Positions 1-11,268 of a stretch of 64,000 nucleotides of DNA are shown here, piece after piece. The stretch covers positions 711,164,196 to 711,228,195 of the forward strand of contig CM068367.1 of assembly GCA_034769895.1 (NCBI GenBank). Direction: 5' to 3'. Position 1 is the stretch's first letter. Each line of letters starts with the position of its first letter. The stretch comes from Magicicada septendecula (Eukaryota > Arthropoda > Insecta > Hemiptera > Cicadidae). The notes under the pieces are model-generated. The model saw only the letters and a list, made by a program, of their open reading frames with translations. It was not told the origin of the DNA and ran no database searches. A program made the position numbers and the translations under genes.

Positions 1-512
1 TTTTACTGAGCTGTCATTACAACTGGTATTAATTTTAAATCTGTCTGAGTACTTTACATGTAAAAATGTAAATTTTACTTTTTCCATGTGTCTTTGATAA
101 ATGTAGCATAGCGCATCAGGTATAAAAAGTACCCTCTCACATCAACAATAAATTAATTATCTTATTTATCTAAGTGTCTGCAAGTGAAATTGGTGCAAAT
201 GCCGCTGTTCACAACTGGCAGAACAGTGTACCGTGTGTGTGTGTATGCGCGTGCGCTCGCTCACCCACATGACATTTAAGCAAGAAACGGGATATGTGTA
301 AGTTCCATTTTAGAAATATTTTGCCAGGCTCCTAGTACTACTTATTATAGTGTACTATTTACTATCATTTATGCATGGTACCTGTACCCTATTATACACA
401 TTTCACAATTACTCTTGTCAAACACTGTCACTATTCTAAGATCTTTCAAGCAAAGATACACATGTCCATCCAAGTTGTGAATAACTCATTAACCAGTAAA
501 CAACTGACAAAC
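1..512 (+). repeat. Inverted fragment of the array unit
   Basis: This stretch is the reverse complement of part of the spacer found in every array unit (compare about 7025-7540). It carries the same landmarks reversed: a short GT run near 233-246, the GAGCGAGCGCAC-type block near 255-265, and the block matching the unit sequence up to a conserved CTGTTC. The match stops at 512-517, where the BEL LTR begins. It contains no gene. Its orientation is opposite to the direct array that starts at 5536, so the BEL copy lies between oppositely oriented copies of one repeat. Confidence 0.9.
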
Positions 513-991
513 TGTTCGGACTCCATTTTTGGTCCACCAAAAATGTTGCGGTTTGGAAGCTCTTGAAGAATCGTGAGTTATTCCAAAAACGCTAAGTGGG
601 AAAGGCTGGATTGTATGTTAGAAAGAAATGGACTGTATTGAAGATATTGAACATGCGTTTATTGAAAAATTTGTATTGTTAGTTTCGATCGGCACGTGCG
701 GATGCATTTGTGGCAATAACGCCCGAAATTAATTTTGAATAAAATCGTGGTCCATTGTAGATGGACGCAGGTAATTGAATTAAAAGAAATCTTATGAATG
801 CATGCCAAAAAATATCCAGAAGCCGCGGCTGGAAGAGAAGTGTTTTACGAGAGTTGCGCTCGGAGCCTTGCTAGAAACTAAACTTGCCTGTAGCCGGCTG
901 CAGCGTTTGATAAGCGCGTGACGTCATCCGCGCGTGCCGTGTTGCGGGGATAGACCGCGTACAGCTGATAAACCAGTACAAATTTTAAACA
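513..991 (-). repeat. BEL/Pao 3' LTR
   Basis: On the minus strand the segment begins TGTTTAAAATTTG at 991 and ends GAGTCCGAACA at 513, giving the TG...CA ends of an LTR of about 479 bp. A purine-rich tract ending GGCGGGCAGTA lies immediately upstream on the minus strand (992-1008), as a polypurine primer site would. An AATAAA polyadenylation signal sits at 658-663 on the minus strand. No second LTR is in the window, so the ends are inferred from the TG/CA ends, the purine tract and the point where array homology stops. Confidence 0.75.
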
Positions 992-1630
992 TACTGCCCG
1001 CCAAAATCGGGCCGATTTTGTACATTAAAGGTTAAATTGAATAATATAATAATTAGGCTTACATGTCGAAAGCGATACAATAGTTGGCGTATTGGCCACA
1101 GTGTAATAACATAATAAACATAATATGAATTCAATTAACAATCACCAGGCATACAATAAGTTAACCCTTATGCCAATAGCAAGGGCTTACTGACGTTAAA
1201 ATTACTCAAACCATAATAGTAGCACAATACGCACAATCATACAATAATTAAGTAGATATTGATCTTTCCCAAATAATACCCCTTGATATTTGCCAAGCAT
1301 TACAATACAAGTGATAACACCATAAAAAATACAATAATTTCCCCATGATATTGACACAACAACCCCAATAAATTTCATAATATGTGACCCTTAGAAAATA
1401 CAATACATATAGAATAATTGACACTATAAATAACACTTGTGGTTCTCAGAATTTGAATCACTCAAACATATTGGCAATACACAACATCCATAATAATTGA
1501 TAGTACATATGAAACACAGTCACTATTGCAGTAATAGCTAGCGGCACGTAAACAATATTACAATGCTTATGATACAATTGACTTGTATGCTCGCCCCGGG
1601 GAATGTCCCGGCCGTGGTCCATGTAATGTG

Positions 1631-1670
<40 letters not shown>

Positions 1671-1688
1671 CGTATGGCACGCATACGA
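992..1688 (-). other. BEL/Pao 3' untranslated region with (CA)n
   Basis: About 700 bp separate the integrase stop from the LTR. The region is AT-rich with repeated ACAATAATT-like words, and holds a (CA)n tract at 1636-1668. Short reading frames here are in low-complexity sequence or lack recognisable motifs. I see no envelope-like frame. Confidence 0.6.
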
Positions 1689-4600
1689 TTAGCTTGTTGC
1701 CACCGGAAGGGGGCATAATTTGTGGATGGGTCGGCGTAAGATACCTAGCGCGGTGCGAACTTCTGCGACGCGTACTAAGGAATCTTGACCCGGAAAAACA
1801 TTGGTAATTACCCCACGCTTCCATTCTAGAGGGGGGGAATTGTCATCCAAAATGAGGACAAGCTGTCCAACATTCAAATTCCTTAGCGGGGTGCGCCATT
1901 TATTGCGCTGCTGCAGCTGGTGCAGATAATCCCTAGACCACCGTTTCCAGATGGTCTGCGTAAATTTTTGGAGCAGAAGCCATCTGCCCAAATGATTATT
2001 ATTGCTTTGGGTATAATCGGGTTCCGGAAGTGCCGTCAGTGGAGCACCGACCAAAAAATGAGCAGGTGTTAAGGGTTCAGGGTCTCTAGCATCGTCGGAC
2101 AACGCGCATAACGGGCGTGAATTAAGGCAAGCCTCAATTTGAGAAAGAAGAGTAGAATATTCCTCGAAATTCAAAATCGTACCGCCTATTACGCGACGTA
2201 AATGGAATTTAACACTCCTTACACCACTTTCCCACAAACCACCGAAATGAGGGGCTGAAGGGGGGATAAAGGACCATTTGATGCCGTGGAGACCGCAAAA
2301 CTCCAGAGAAGATTGCTCAACTTCCTTGGAGGTTAAAAATTTATACCAATCATGCAACGTGTTGTTGGCACGACGAAAATTCGTGCCATTATCCGAAAAT
2401 ATTTGCGCGGGAATACCTCTGCGCGATATGAACCTTTTTAAAGCCGCTATAAAGGCGTTGGAAGTGAGATCCGACACCAATTCTAAATGGATGGCCCTAG
2501 TACACGTGCATATAAATAGCGCGATGTATGCCTTGGTCGTGGACTTAGAGCGCTGCCCGCCATGGCGCAAAAGTACAGGACCGGCGTAATCCACGGCCGA
2601 CTGTGAGAATGGCCTTGAAGGCGTGACCCTAGAAGGGGGTAACTGACCTAGTAGTTGATTCGCGCCTTTAGCCCGGAAACGAAAACAAGTGACACACTTA
2701 TGTATCGCTGAGCGGATATAGGAATTGTCGTGTATGATCCAATACTTTCGCCTAAGCGAAGCTTGAGTTGATTGCACTCCAGCGTGCAACAAACGGATGT
2801 GTTCGTGTTCAATTATTAATCTCGTGAGATGAGAGTGCGGGTGCAAAATTATTTGGTGTTTACTCTCATAGCTAAGTGGGGAGAATTGTAAGCGTCCACC
2901 CACTCTTAAAATGCCTGATTCATCCAGGAATGGGTTAAGAGCAAGAATTTTACTACTGCGAGGAAGGCACCGGTGTGCCTCAAGTTCCATAACTTCTACG
3001 TCGAAATGCAACTTCTGAGATTGCCGGACAAAAATCAAGAGCGTGTCTGACAATTCTTGAGACGACAAAAAGGACGTGTGTCTATCAACCACCGCGAGCC
3101 TAGAATTGCGAAAAAATCGACGGCAATATGCGAAGACGCGAATAAGCCTCGTAAGGGATGAATAATTTTCAACATAACTATGTGTTGAGGATGCGACAAT
3201 TAGTGAGGTTTGAACCTGCTTGCGACGTTCCTCCTCAAGGTCGGGAAAAGTACAGGGAGAATTAATGTCGAGCGCGCTGACCGGCCATGAAGCCGAATCA
3301 TGAGCTAACCAGGAGGGACCATGCCACCATTGAGTATGACAGTGCAAACTACGAGGGAGGCAACCGCGCGATAAAACGTCGGCAGGGTTGTCATTTGATA
3401 CTACATGACGCCAAATTCCCCTGCTGCTAACAAGACGCTGTATTTCCGCGACACGGTTGGCCACAAATACCTTCCAGCGGGAAGATTGCTGATGTATCCA
3501 GTACAACGCTATCATCGAATCCGAATAAAGATATAGTCCGTCAAAATTGTAATCGATGGCGTTTAAAACCTTGGACGTTAATTGAGCCAACAATAAACAA
3601 GCACAAAGTTCAAGTCGTGGTAGCGTTATCTGTTTCAGCGGAGCGACTCTAGATTTAGCACACAACAAGTTTGATGATATGGCGCCGTTCGAATAGACCG
3701 CCCGCACATAAATGCAACACGCGTAACCTTTAGCCGAAGCGTCGGCGAATCCGTGCAGCTGTAATGAACTAATTGGGTAATTGTTCGAACTCTTAACCGA
3801 CCTCGTAATCTCAAAATGAGTGTCGGAGACTAATTGAGCGTATAATTCCAACCATTGATTGGCCAATGATCCAGATAGGGGTTCGTCCCAATCTGTTCCC
3901 GCCAACCACAACTGTTGCACGAAATGCTTGCAGTAAAATGTGATGGGAGCGATCAATCCTAAAGGATCATAGATCCCGGCGATGATAGACAACACGCTTC
4001 TCTTGTTGAAAACGGTTGAATTTTCATCACCCCTAACGGTGTATAAAAAGTTATCCCTTTCAACGTTCCATTGGATACCCAATGTACGCACGTTTTGGCC
4101 TTTGCTGAAGTCACGGGTTACTTGGGCGCGAAGGGTCATAATCTTATGGTGGTTAGAGAACCATTTATGTAACGAAAAACCATACCTACTCAACAACCTC
4201 ACGATCTCGCATTTCATTTCAGCTAAGCCGTTCGGATCATCCGAACCCGTTATGAGATCGTCTACGTAAAAGTCATTTGCTATGGCCTTAGCAGTTGTAG
4301 GGTAGTCGGGTTCATTTTCGTAGGCTATCTGAGCCAGACAACGTGTAGCAAGGAAGGAGGCACTAGCAGTGCCGTATGTAACCGTCCTTAGCGCGTAATG
4401 TCGCAATTCCTTGTGCGGCGCATCACGCCAAACGATGCGTTGCAGGTTTGAATCCTTGGGATTAACAATGATCTGGCGATACATCTTTTCTATGTCCGCA
4501 ATAAGTACGTATCGGTGGGTACGGAACCGAACCATTATCGAAAACAGATCCTGCTGGATCGTAGGACCGACCATTAAAGTATCGTTAAGGGACAAATTAT

Positions 4601-4763
4601 TGGTGGTTTTAGCGGAGGCGTCAAATACCACGCGCAATTTAGTGGTTAAGCTAGAGTCTTTGAAGACTGCGTGATGGGGCAGATAAAAGACCTCTGACCT
4701 GTCAAGCGACAGATCGTATTCATTTAGCGGCGACATGTGGCCAAGTTTCAGATAGTCACTCAT
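1689..4763 (-). CDS. BEL/Pao pol: reverse transcriptase, RNase H, integrase
   Basis: An open frame of 1,024 codons from the first ATG; the frame stays open upstream to about 4856, so that ATG is not the natural start. The reverse transcriptase has an acidic residue near 90 and the YVDD box at 166-169. RNase H acidic residues appear at about D341 (GFADAS), E385, D415 and D462. The integrase zinc-binding region has histidines near 653-660 and the pair C690/C693. The integrase core has D725 (VDYAGP), D791 (SDNGTNF) and E845 (GLWESG), spaced as a DDE catalytic triad. A C-terminal region typical of Pao integrases follows to residue 1,024. It would copy element RNA into DNA and integrate it. All key residues I looked for are present and there is no internal stop, but the copy cannot be autonomous because gag and most of the protease lie in broken or missing sequence. 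Confidence 0.93.
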   Translation of the reverse strand: MSDYLKLGHMSPLNEYDLSLDRSEVFYLPHHAVFKDSSLTTKLRVVFDASAKTTNNLSLNDTLMVGPTIQQDLFSIMVRFRTHRYVLIADIEKMYRQIIVNPKDSNLQRIVWRDAPHKELRHYALRTVTYGTASASFLATRCLAQIAYENEPDYPTTAKAIANDFYVDDLITGSDDPNGLAEMKCEIVRLLSRYGFSLHKWFSNHHKIMTLRAQVTRDFSKGQNVRTLGIQWNVERDNFLYTVRGDENSTVFNKRSVLSIIAGIYDPLGLIAPITFYCKHFVQQLWLAGTDWDEPLSGSLANQWLELYAQLVSDTHFEITRSVKSSNNYPISSLQLHGFADASAKGYACCIYVRAVYSNGAISSNLLCAKSRVAPLKQITLPRLELCACLLLAQLTSKVLNAIDYNFDGLYLYSDSMIALYWIHQQSSRWKVFVANRVAEIQRLVSSRGIWRHVVSNDNPADVLSRGCLPRSLHCHTQWWHGPSWLAHDSASWPVSALDINSPCTFPDLEEERRKQVQTSLIVASSTHSYVENYSSLTRLIRVFAYCRRFFRNSRLAVVDRHTSFLSSQELSDTLLIFVRQSQKLHFDVEVMELEAHRCLPRSSKILALNPFLDESGILRVGGRLQFSPLSYESKHQIILHPHSHLTRLIIEHEHIRLLHAGVQSTQASLRRKYWIIHDNSYIRSAIHKCVTCFRFRAKGANQLLGQLPPSRVTPSRPFSQSAVDYAGPVLLRHGGQRSKSTTKAYIALFICTCTRAIHLELVSDLTSNAFIAALKRFISRRGIPAQIFSDNGTNFRRANNTLHDWYKFLTSKEVEQSSLEFCGLHGIKWSFIPPSAPHFGGLWESGVRSVKFHLRRVIGGTILNFEEYSTLLSQIEACLNSRPLCALSDDARDPEPLTPAHFLVGAPLTALPEPDYTQSNNNHLGRWLLLQKFTQTIWKRWSRDYLHQLQQRNKWRTPLRNLNVGQLVLILDDNSPPLEWKRGVITNVFPGQDSLVRVAEVRTALGILRRPIHKLCPLPVATS

Positions 4764-4813
4764 GAACTCGCTATAATCCTTATAAAGGATAGGGTTCTGC
4801 TTGAACTTGAACT

Positions 4814-5535
4814 CTAACGATTGGAATCTGCGTATGGCTCCGCGGAGAGAACTCCCAAATGTAATTTATCAGATCTGCGGGGCAGGGATACCACGAATCT
4901 CCCATCGCGGTTACGGCTAGTGGTTTCCACGAAATGCCTTTCATACGGCGAGTCCTCAGATCGGTCTTCGCGACTAGAGATCTCCTCCAACTTCCAAAAT
5001 TCTTTTAGTTGCGAGGAAATCTGATTATCATCCTTACAGACCATGAAGGAAGAAACCGTTTTAGTTATATCGACGTTGAATGGTAAGTCACCGGCCAAAA
5101 TAAACCCTAACTTGGTTTCCTGAATTATAGGAAAGTGTGGTCCGCGCGTAAATTTCACAGGTTCAATTAATTGGAGAAAATATTGAGCGCCGATTAATAT
5201 ATCGACTTGCGCCGAGCAATGTAGATGAGGATCCGCCAAGAATATACGCTTGGGTAAGTTCAAAGAGGCAAGATTGAACGACTCCGCCGGTAAATTATTA
5301 GTTATACTGGGTAATACGGCACAATGTACGTTTAACGTGAAGGGCTTATAGCGTGAATGTAGCCTTACATTAGTACTGAAGTCAGCCTGGGAAAGCGAGT
5401 TGTTTATACCCGTGATGGGCAGTTGCGATTTAACCAATTGGCGGCCCATTCTGCGGGCGAAATCCATTGTGCAAAAGTTCGCTTGAGAACCGGAATCCAG
5501 TAATAACCTAACGGGAAATTTTTTGCCGACTTTAT
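4814..5535 (-). pseudogene. BEL/Pao aspartic protease fragment
   Basis: The frame reads into a retropepsin-like domain: LLLDSGSQANFC, with the D-S-G active site about 20 residues from the fragment start, then a region characteristic of Pao polyproteins leading to the reverse transcriptase. The frame ends at 4814, but the downstream pol frame is open to about 4856, so a one-base frameshift near 4855 separates protease from reverse transcriptase. Upstream, an ATG at 5554 lies inside the MULE-derived unit; the first residues of that frame are repeat sequence, not retroviral-type gag. The natural gag-protease start is lost. A programmed frameshift is conceivable, but the residues near the break read better as one continuous polyprotein, so I favour a lesion. 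Confidence 0.8.
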
Positions 5536-6554
5536 TGTTTTGTGGCTTCATCATTTAGATTAAAGCTTTTTTCAATATTTATAATATCTTTTTTGTTCAT
5601 TAGGTGAATTCTTTGTAGATCACAATTTGATATAGAACACCTTATGTCTTTTAAAATTTCCTCATGGGGTATTTTACTTGCTAAGCGAGTTGCAATTTGG
5701 TTTCTCTCTTTCTTCGTCAAGTGAATATGTTTTAACTCATTTTTATGGCCAACATGTGTAGAAAGATATGACACATGCAAAGTATCATTTTTTAATTTTT
5801 TCACCTTGATCATTGCTGGATACAAGGCATGTATTTTACATGTGCCCATAATTTTTATGTGAAGTTAGTTAACACCTCGTTTCCTGTAAAAACCACTTCT
5901 GTGGCATTGGTAAACAGATACATTTCCATTTGACTTTTGTTTAACAAAAGAAGTAGTTTTTTTTAAATTTCTTGTTTTCACGCATTAAATTCATCGACAG
6001 AATCAAAACTGTGATGTTCAAACTTCATAAAAATGCCATGTACATTTTCAAAATGACTAAATATTCTCTTCATTGTGTCACTTTGGTCTCCTTGTTATGA
6101 ATTTACAAATAGGATATTTTCTTTCAACCAGAAGTGAAGGTTTTCCAATGTTATGATATTTTCTTTCATGCTTTATGAGGTTCTGTTTATGCTCGTATCT
6201 TGCATTACATAGAGTACACATGAAAGATCGTGCTAAGGATTGCTTGCCACTTTTATGTATTTTTAAACTTAAATATGTGACGTTTTAAACTACTCTGGTC
6301 AATTGTTGTATAAGTGCACATATCACATTTATAAATTTGTTTTGGCTCAGAAGAATGGGTTGATTTGATGTGTCGCTGCAAATTCTTTTTTTTTGGGAAT
6401 ACTGTTTGTTACACAAAGGGTAAGTAAATTTAGTTGTTTCAATTTGCTCACCTTTGGCATTTCTTTTGTGAACAATTCTAATATGGTCTTTACAATAAGA
6501 ACTCTTACTGAACTCTTTGCTGCAAAAATCACATTTTACAGCAGTAGTATTCAT
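5536..6554 (-). pseudogene. Array copy 0: zinc-finger/MULE pseudogene, N-terminal part only
   Basis: This most 5' copy keeps the zinc-finger region (first finger starting at 6554) and the N-terminal DNA-binding part of the transposase (frame 5532-5849), then is cut by the BEL junction just after the NLNDEATK motif. The catalytic region is missing. It has a longer T run near 6388 than most copies, which shifts the finger frame by one more base. It lacks the core-array frameshift in the EEILKDIRCS region, so it belongs to the older, less damaged subtype. Confidence 0.85.
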
Positions 6555-7652
6555 CTGAAAATAAACATAGCATTGTTTTCATAGAATTTAAATTTAATAA
6601 GCAAATTTCAAATAAAACGGTAACAACTAAACTTTATTTAACAATCACAATTTATATTCCATATAAACTAACATGGCATATACATAGACCTATATGTTAT
6701 ACCGTATAAAGGCATACTGCAAATACTGATTTGTACTTTTCTTCTGTGCTCATTTTGTTTTCCTGTTAATATCTCTAATAGTATTGTAAATGGAGAAAGT
6801 TTGTAAGTTTTCTTACTTTATGAGTTTGTAAGAGGCAATCTCAGAAACTTTGCAACAGATTTTTACTATCTGACTTAGCATATGTATCCAAACAGTTTTA
6901 CTGTTTCTAGATGCCAGGCATTTAATTTACTTTTAAGTGACTAAGGGCTAACTCAAGCTGAATTAAAATATCAGTTTGTCTCTGTTGATTTTAATTTAAA
7001 ACATAATTACTCAGAACAGTTTGTCAGTTGTTTACTGGTTAATGAGTTATTCACAACTTGGATGGACATGTGTATCTTTGCTTGAAAGATCTTAGAATAG
7101 TGACAGTGTTTGACAAGAGTAATTGTGAAATGTGGATAATAGTGTACAGGTACAATGCATAAATGATAGTAAATAGTACACTATAATAAGTAGTACTAGG
7201 AGCCTGGCAAAATATTTCTAAAATACAACTTACACAAATCCCGTTTCTTGCTTAAATGTCATGTGGGTGAGCGAGCGCACGCATGCGCATGCGCATACAC
7301 ACACACACGGTACACTGTTCTGCCAGTTGTGAACAGCGGCATTTGCACAAATTTCACTTGCAGACACTTAGATAAATAAGATAATTAATTTATTGTTGAT
7401 GTGAAAGGTTACTTTTTATACCTAATGTGCTATGCTACATTTATCAAAGACACATGGAAAAAGTAAAATTTACATTTTTACATGTAAAGTACACAGACAG
7501 ATTTAAAATTAATACCAGTTGTAATGACAGCTGAGTAAAATAAACAGTGCTTATAAAATTTTATTTACTTAACATAACTCATTTCATTCGTTATATTTTT
7601 TAACTAGCTTACTAAAATTACATTTATCAAATTAAATTGTGTACCCCCTCTA

Positions 7653-7699
<47 letters not shown>

Positions 7700-7985
7700 C
7701 ATGTATATAAACCTTACCTCTGTAAGGTAATATAATATAAGCTTTGAGGCGACTGCGGTATTGCCATGTCGCTTCACTCCCCGCCCACCCCGCCTTTGGC
7801 TACGCATAACCAAGTGTAACGTGCGACAACGCTGATGGCGAGGGGTGGGGAATAGCTGTGACTATTGCGTAACCTCGAAGCATACAATGCTAAGTCCCAT
7901 ACTATAATTTTTACTATACTCCTAAGCCACTTTCTAAATTACATTTATTATAGTGCGCGTGCGCGCGTATAAACTGTATTGTTCA
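6555..7985. repeat. Array spacer 1
   Basis: Unit spacer without a gene. The (CA)n tract is at 7652-7698 and the GC-rich inverted repeat at about 7737-7885. Between the (CA)n tract and the inverted repeat about 165 bp present in all other spacers is missing, with sequence jumping from CCTCTG to a TAAGGTAATATA stretch. It carries the older GTACAGGTAC form of the site that reads GTACCGGTAC elsewhere. Confidence 0.85.
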
Positions 7986-9669
7986 TTATTTACACTGTTT
8001 TTCAAAATACTCATAAAATGAATGTGTTTGTTCATCATTGGACATTCTTCTCAAGGCTTCATGGAGCATTTTTTTAAATGCATCTTGGTCTAATTCATAC
8101 AAAAGTGTCTGTAACATTTTAGAAACCTTGTCTCGTGTTTCTTTTGTTTTGATTTTGTTATTTACATTGGTTCTCCAAGCCTTTAAAACATGCCATGCAC
8201 AATAAATATGGTTGTCTGAGGGTCCCATAGTTTTACACCATGTTGAATAGAACGTCTCTTCCATATCAGACATAAATGTATGAGTTTTAATACATCCGAA
8301 TGAAGTCTTTATTTTATAAAAAAAAATCGTAGAATGGTTTCATCCCCTCTGTTTGTAAACATGAAAGCAGCAGGAAATCCCTCCCTGGTTTCATCCATAG
8401 TTAGAAGTGTGTATAACTGAAAATTATAATTAATGAGACCATGCGTTCTGTCGATGCATACAACATCATTACCATATTTATACAGATCAGTTCTTTGAGC
8501 TTTGGTCATAAATACCAACAGAAAATCGTTTTCTTTCAGCTGAGAAAACTCGTAAGTAATTACACCTTGTGGTTTATAAATCACTAATGCAGTGTCCTTT
8601 GATGTTTTAAGATGTTCAACCCAAGCCTCGATGCTTACAGGGTGAGATGGATGTTTTGTGTCTTCATCATTTAGATTAAAGTTTTTTTCAATATTTATAA
8701 TATCTTTTTTGTTCATTAGGTGAATTCTTTGTAGATCACAATTTGATATAGAACACCTTATGTCTTTTAAAATTTCCTCATGGGGTATTTTACTTGCTAA
8801 GCGAGTTGCAATTTGGTTTCTCTCTTTCTTCGTCAAGTGAATATGTTTTAACTCATTTTTATGGCCAACATGTGTAGAAAGATATGACACATTCAAAGTA
8901 TCGTTTTTTTAATTTTTTCACCTTGATCATTGCTGGATACAAGGCATGTACTTTACATGTGCCCATAATTTTTATGTGACGTTTGTTAACACCTCATTTC
9001 CTGTAAAAACCACTTCTGTGGCATTGGTAAACAGATACATTTCCATTTGACTTTTGTTTAACAAAAGAAGTATTTTTTTTTCAATTTCTTGTTTTCACGC
9101 ATTAAATTCATCGACAGAATCAAAACTGTGATGTTCAAACTTCATAAAAATGCCATGTACATTTTCAAAATGACTAAATATTCTCTTCATTATGTCACTT
9201 TGGTCTCCTTGTTATGAATTTACAAATAGGACATTTTCTTTCAACCAGAAGTGAAGGTTTTCCAATGTTATGATATTTTCTTCCATGCTTTATGAGGTTC
9301 TGTTTATGCTCGTATTTTGCACTACATAGAGTACACATGAAAGATCGTGCTAAGGATTTCTTGCCACTTTTATGTATTTTTAAACTTAAATATGTGACGT
9401 TTTAAACTACTCTGGTCAATTGTTGTATAAGTGCACATATCACATTTATAAATTTGTTTTGGCTCAGAAGAATGGGTTGATTTGATGTGTCGCTGCAAAT
9501 TCTTTTTTTGGGGAATACTGTTTGTTACACAAAGTGTAAGTAAATTTAGTTGTTTTAATTTGCTCACCTTTGGCATTTCTTTTGTGAACAATTGTAATAT
9601 GGTCTTTCAATAAGAACTCTTACTGAACTCTTTGCTGCAAAAATCACATTTTACAGCAGTAGTATTCAT
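7986..9669 (-). pseudogene. Array copy 1: C2H2 zinc-finger/MULE transposase pseudogene (least damaged full-length copy)
   Basis: Reading on the minus strand, degenerate C2H2 fingers come first: a complete finger (CDFC...H...H), a finger whose first cysteine is tyrosine, a finger with disrupted second histidine, and a good finger (CTLC...H...H). They are followed by a cysteine/histidine-containing N-terminal domain (YQCHRSGFY... and THVGH) and the MULE catalytic region: CIDRTHG (first Asp, residue 149 of frame 8309-8896), FMSDMEETFY (second Asp) and CAWHVLKAW (frame 7986-8273). The frame stops after FEKQCK, before the region where MULE transposases carry the catalytic Glu. Lesions: homopolymer shift in the second finger, stop after the third, shift near 8910 in a T run, and a stop at 8309. 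Both catalytic-region segments are otherwise open, and Trp of CAWHVLKAW is intact. By family this is a transposase; here it is certainly inactive. Confidence 0.88.
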
Positions 9670-10764
9670 CTGAAAATAAACATAGCATAGTTTTCATAGA
9701 ATTTAAATTTAATAAGCAAATTTCAGATAAAACGGTAACAACTAAACTTTATTTAACAATCACAATTTATATTCCATATAAACTAACATGGCATATACAT
9801 AGACCTATATGTTATACCGTATAAAGGCCTACTGCAAATTCTGATTTGTACTTTTCTTCTGTGCTCATTTTGTTTTCCTATTAATATCTCTAATAGTATT
9901 GTAAATGGAGAAAGTTTGTAAGTTTTCTTACTTTATGAGTTTGTAAGAGGCAAACTCAGAAACTTTGCAACAGATTTTTACTACCTGACTTAGCTTATGT
10001 ATCCAAACAGTTTTACTGTTTCTAGATGCCAGGCATTTAATTTACTTTTAAGTGACTAAGGGCTAACTCAAGCTGAATTAAAATATCAGTTTGTCTCTGT
10101 TGATTTTAATTTAAAACATAATTACTCAGAACAGTTTGTCAATTGTTTACTGGTTAATGAGTTATTCACAACTTGGATGAACATGTGTATCTTTGCTTGA
10201 AAGATCTTAGAATAGTGACAGTGTTTGACAAGAGTAATTGTGAAATGTGTATAATAGGGTACCGGTACAATGCATAAATGATAGTAAATAGAACACTATA
10301 ATAAGTAGTACTAGGAGCCTGGCAAAATATTTCTAAAATGCAACTTACACATATCCCGTTTCTTGCTTAAATGTCATGTGGGTGAGCGAGCGCACGCGCA
10401 TACACACACACACACGGTACACTGTTCTGCCAGTTGTGAACAGCGGCATTTGCACAAATTTCACTTGCAGACACTTAGATAAATAAGATAATTAATTTAT
10501 TGTTGATGTGAGAGGGTACTTTTTATACCTGATGTGCTATGCTACATTTATCAAAGACACATGGAAAAAGTAAAATTTACATTTTTACATGTAAAGTACT
10601 CAGACAGATTTAAAATTAATACCAGTTGTAATGACAGCTGAGTAAAATAAACAGTGCTTATAAAATTTTATTTACTTAACCTAACTCATTTCATATATTT
10701 CATTCGCTATATTTTTTAACTAGCTTACTAAAGTACATTTATCAAATTAAATTGTGTACCCCCT

Positions 10765-10846
<82 letters not shown>

Positions 10847-11268
10847 CATGTATATAAACCTTACCTCTGATCTGACTTAACTAACTTTTAAAGTTTTTAT
10901 GAACAAACTACTGTATTCTTATAACTTTAAATTGTTTTGTTACTCTTAATTGCTTTCATGTTTTTTATTTTTATATTACATTTAATTTTTAATTCACTAT
11001 AATGTGAGACATTTCAATATAAGCTTCGAGGTGACTGTGGTATTGCCATGTCGCTTCACTCCCCGCCCTCCCCGCCTTTGCCTATGCATAACCAAGTGTA
11101 ACGTGCGACAATGTTGGATGGCGAGGGGTGGGGAGTAGCTGTGACTATTGCGTAACCTCGAAGCTTACAATGCTCAGTCTCGTACTATAATTTTTTCTAT
11201 ACTCCTAAGCCACTTACTAAATTACATTTATTATAGTGTGCGTGCGCGCGTATAAACTGTATTGTTCT
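9670..11268. repeat. Array spacer 2
   Basis: Complete spacer without a gene. It holds the longest (CA)n tract, 80 bp at 10766-10845, and the GC-rich inverted repeat with arms at 11020-11031 and 11156-11167. The GC centre has two CTCCCCGCC units. Confidence 0.88.

Larger units (their letters stand above)
513..5535 (-). mobile_element. BEL/Pao LTR retrotransposon, 5'-truncated
   Basis: Reading on the minus strand, a protease fragment, a reverse transcriptase/RNase H/integrase frame, a 3' untranslated stretch and one LTR follow in the order expected for BEL/Pao elements. The gag region, the start of the protease and the 5' LTR are absent: at about 5535/5536 the sequence passes directly into the MULE-derived array unit. 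Flanking unit sequence is in opposite orientation and different phase on the two sides, so this is not a simple insertion with target duplication; a rearrangement or deletion removed the 5' half. The long open pol frame suggests a fairly young copy. Confidence 0.9.

Noticed and set aside
375-566. 63-codon plus-strand frame
   Set aside because: It spans the junction between the inverted array fragment and the BEL LTR and has no motif.
1567-1824. Frames through the (CA)n tracts, also at 7604-7813
   Set aside because: They are low-complexity Cys-Val or Thr-His repeats produced by the microsatellite.
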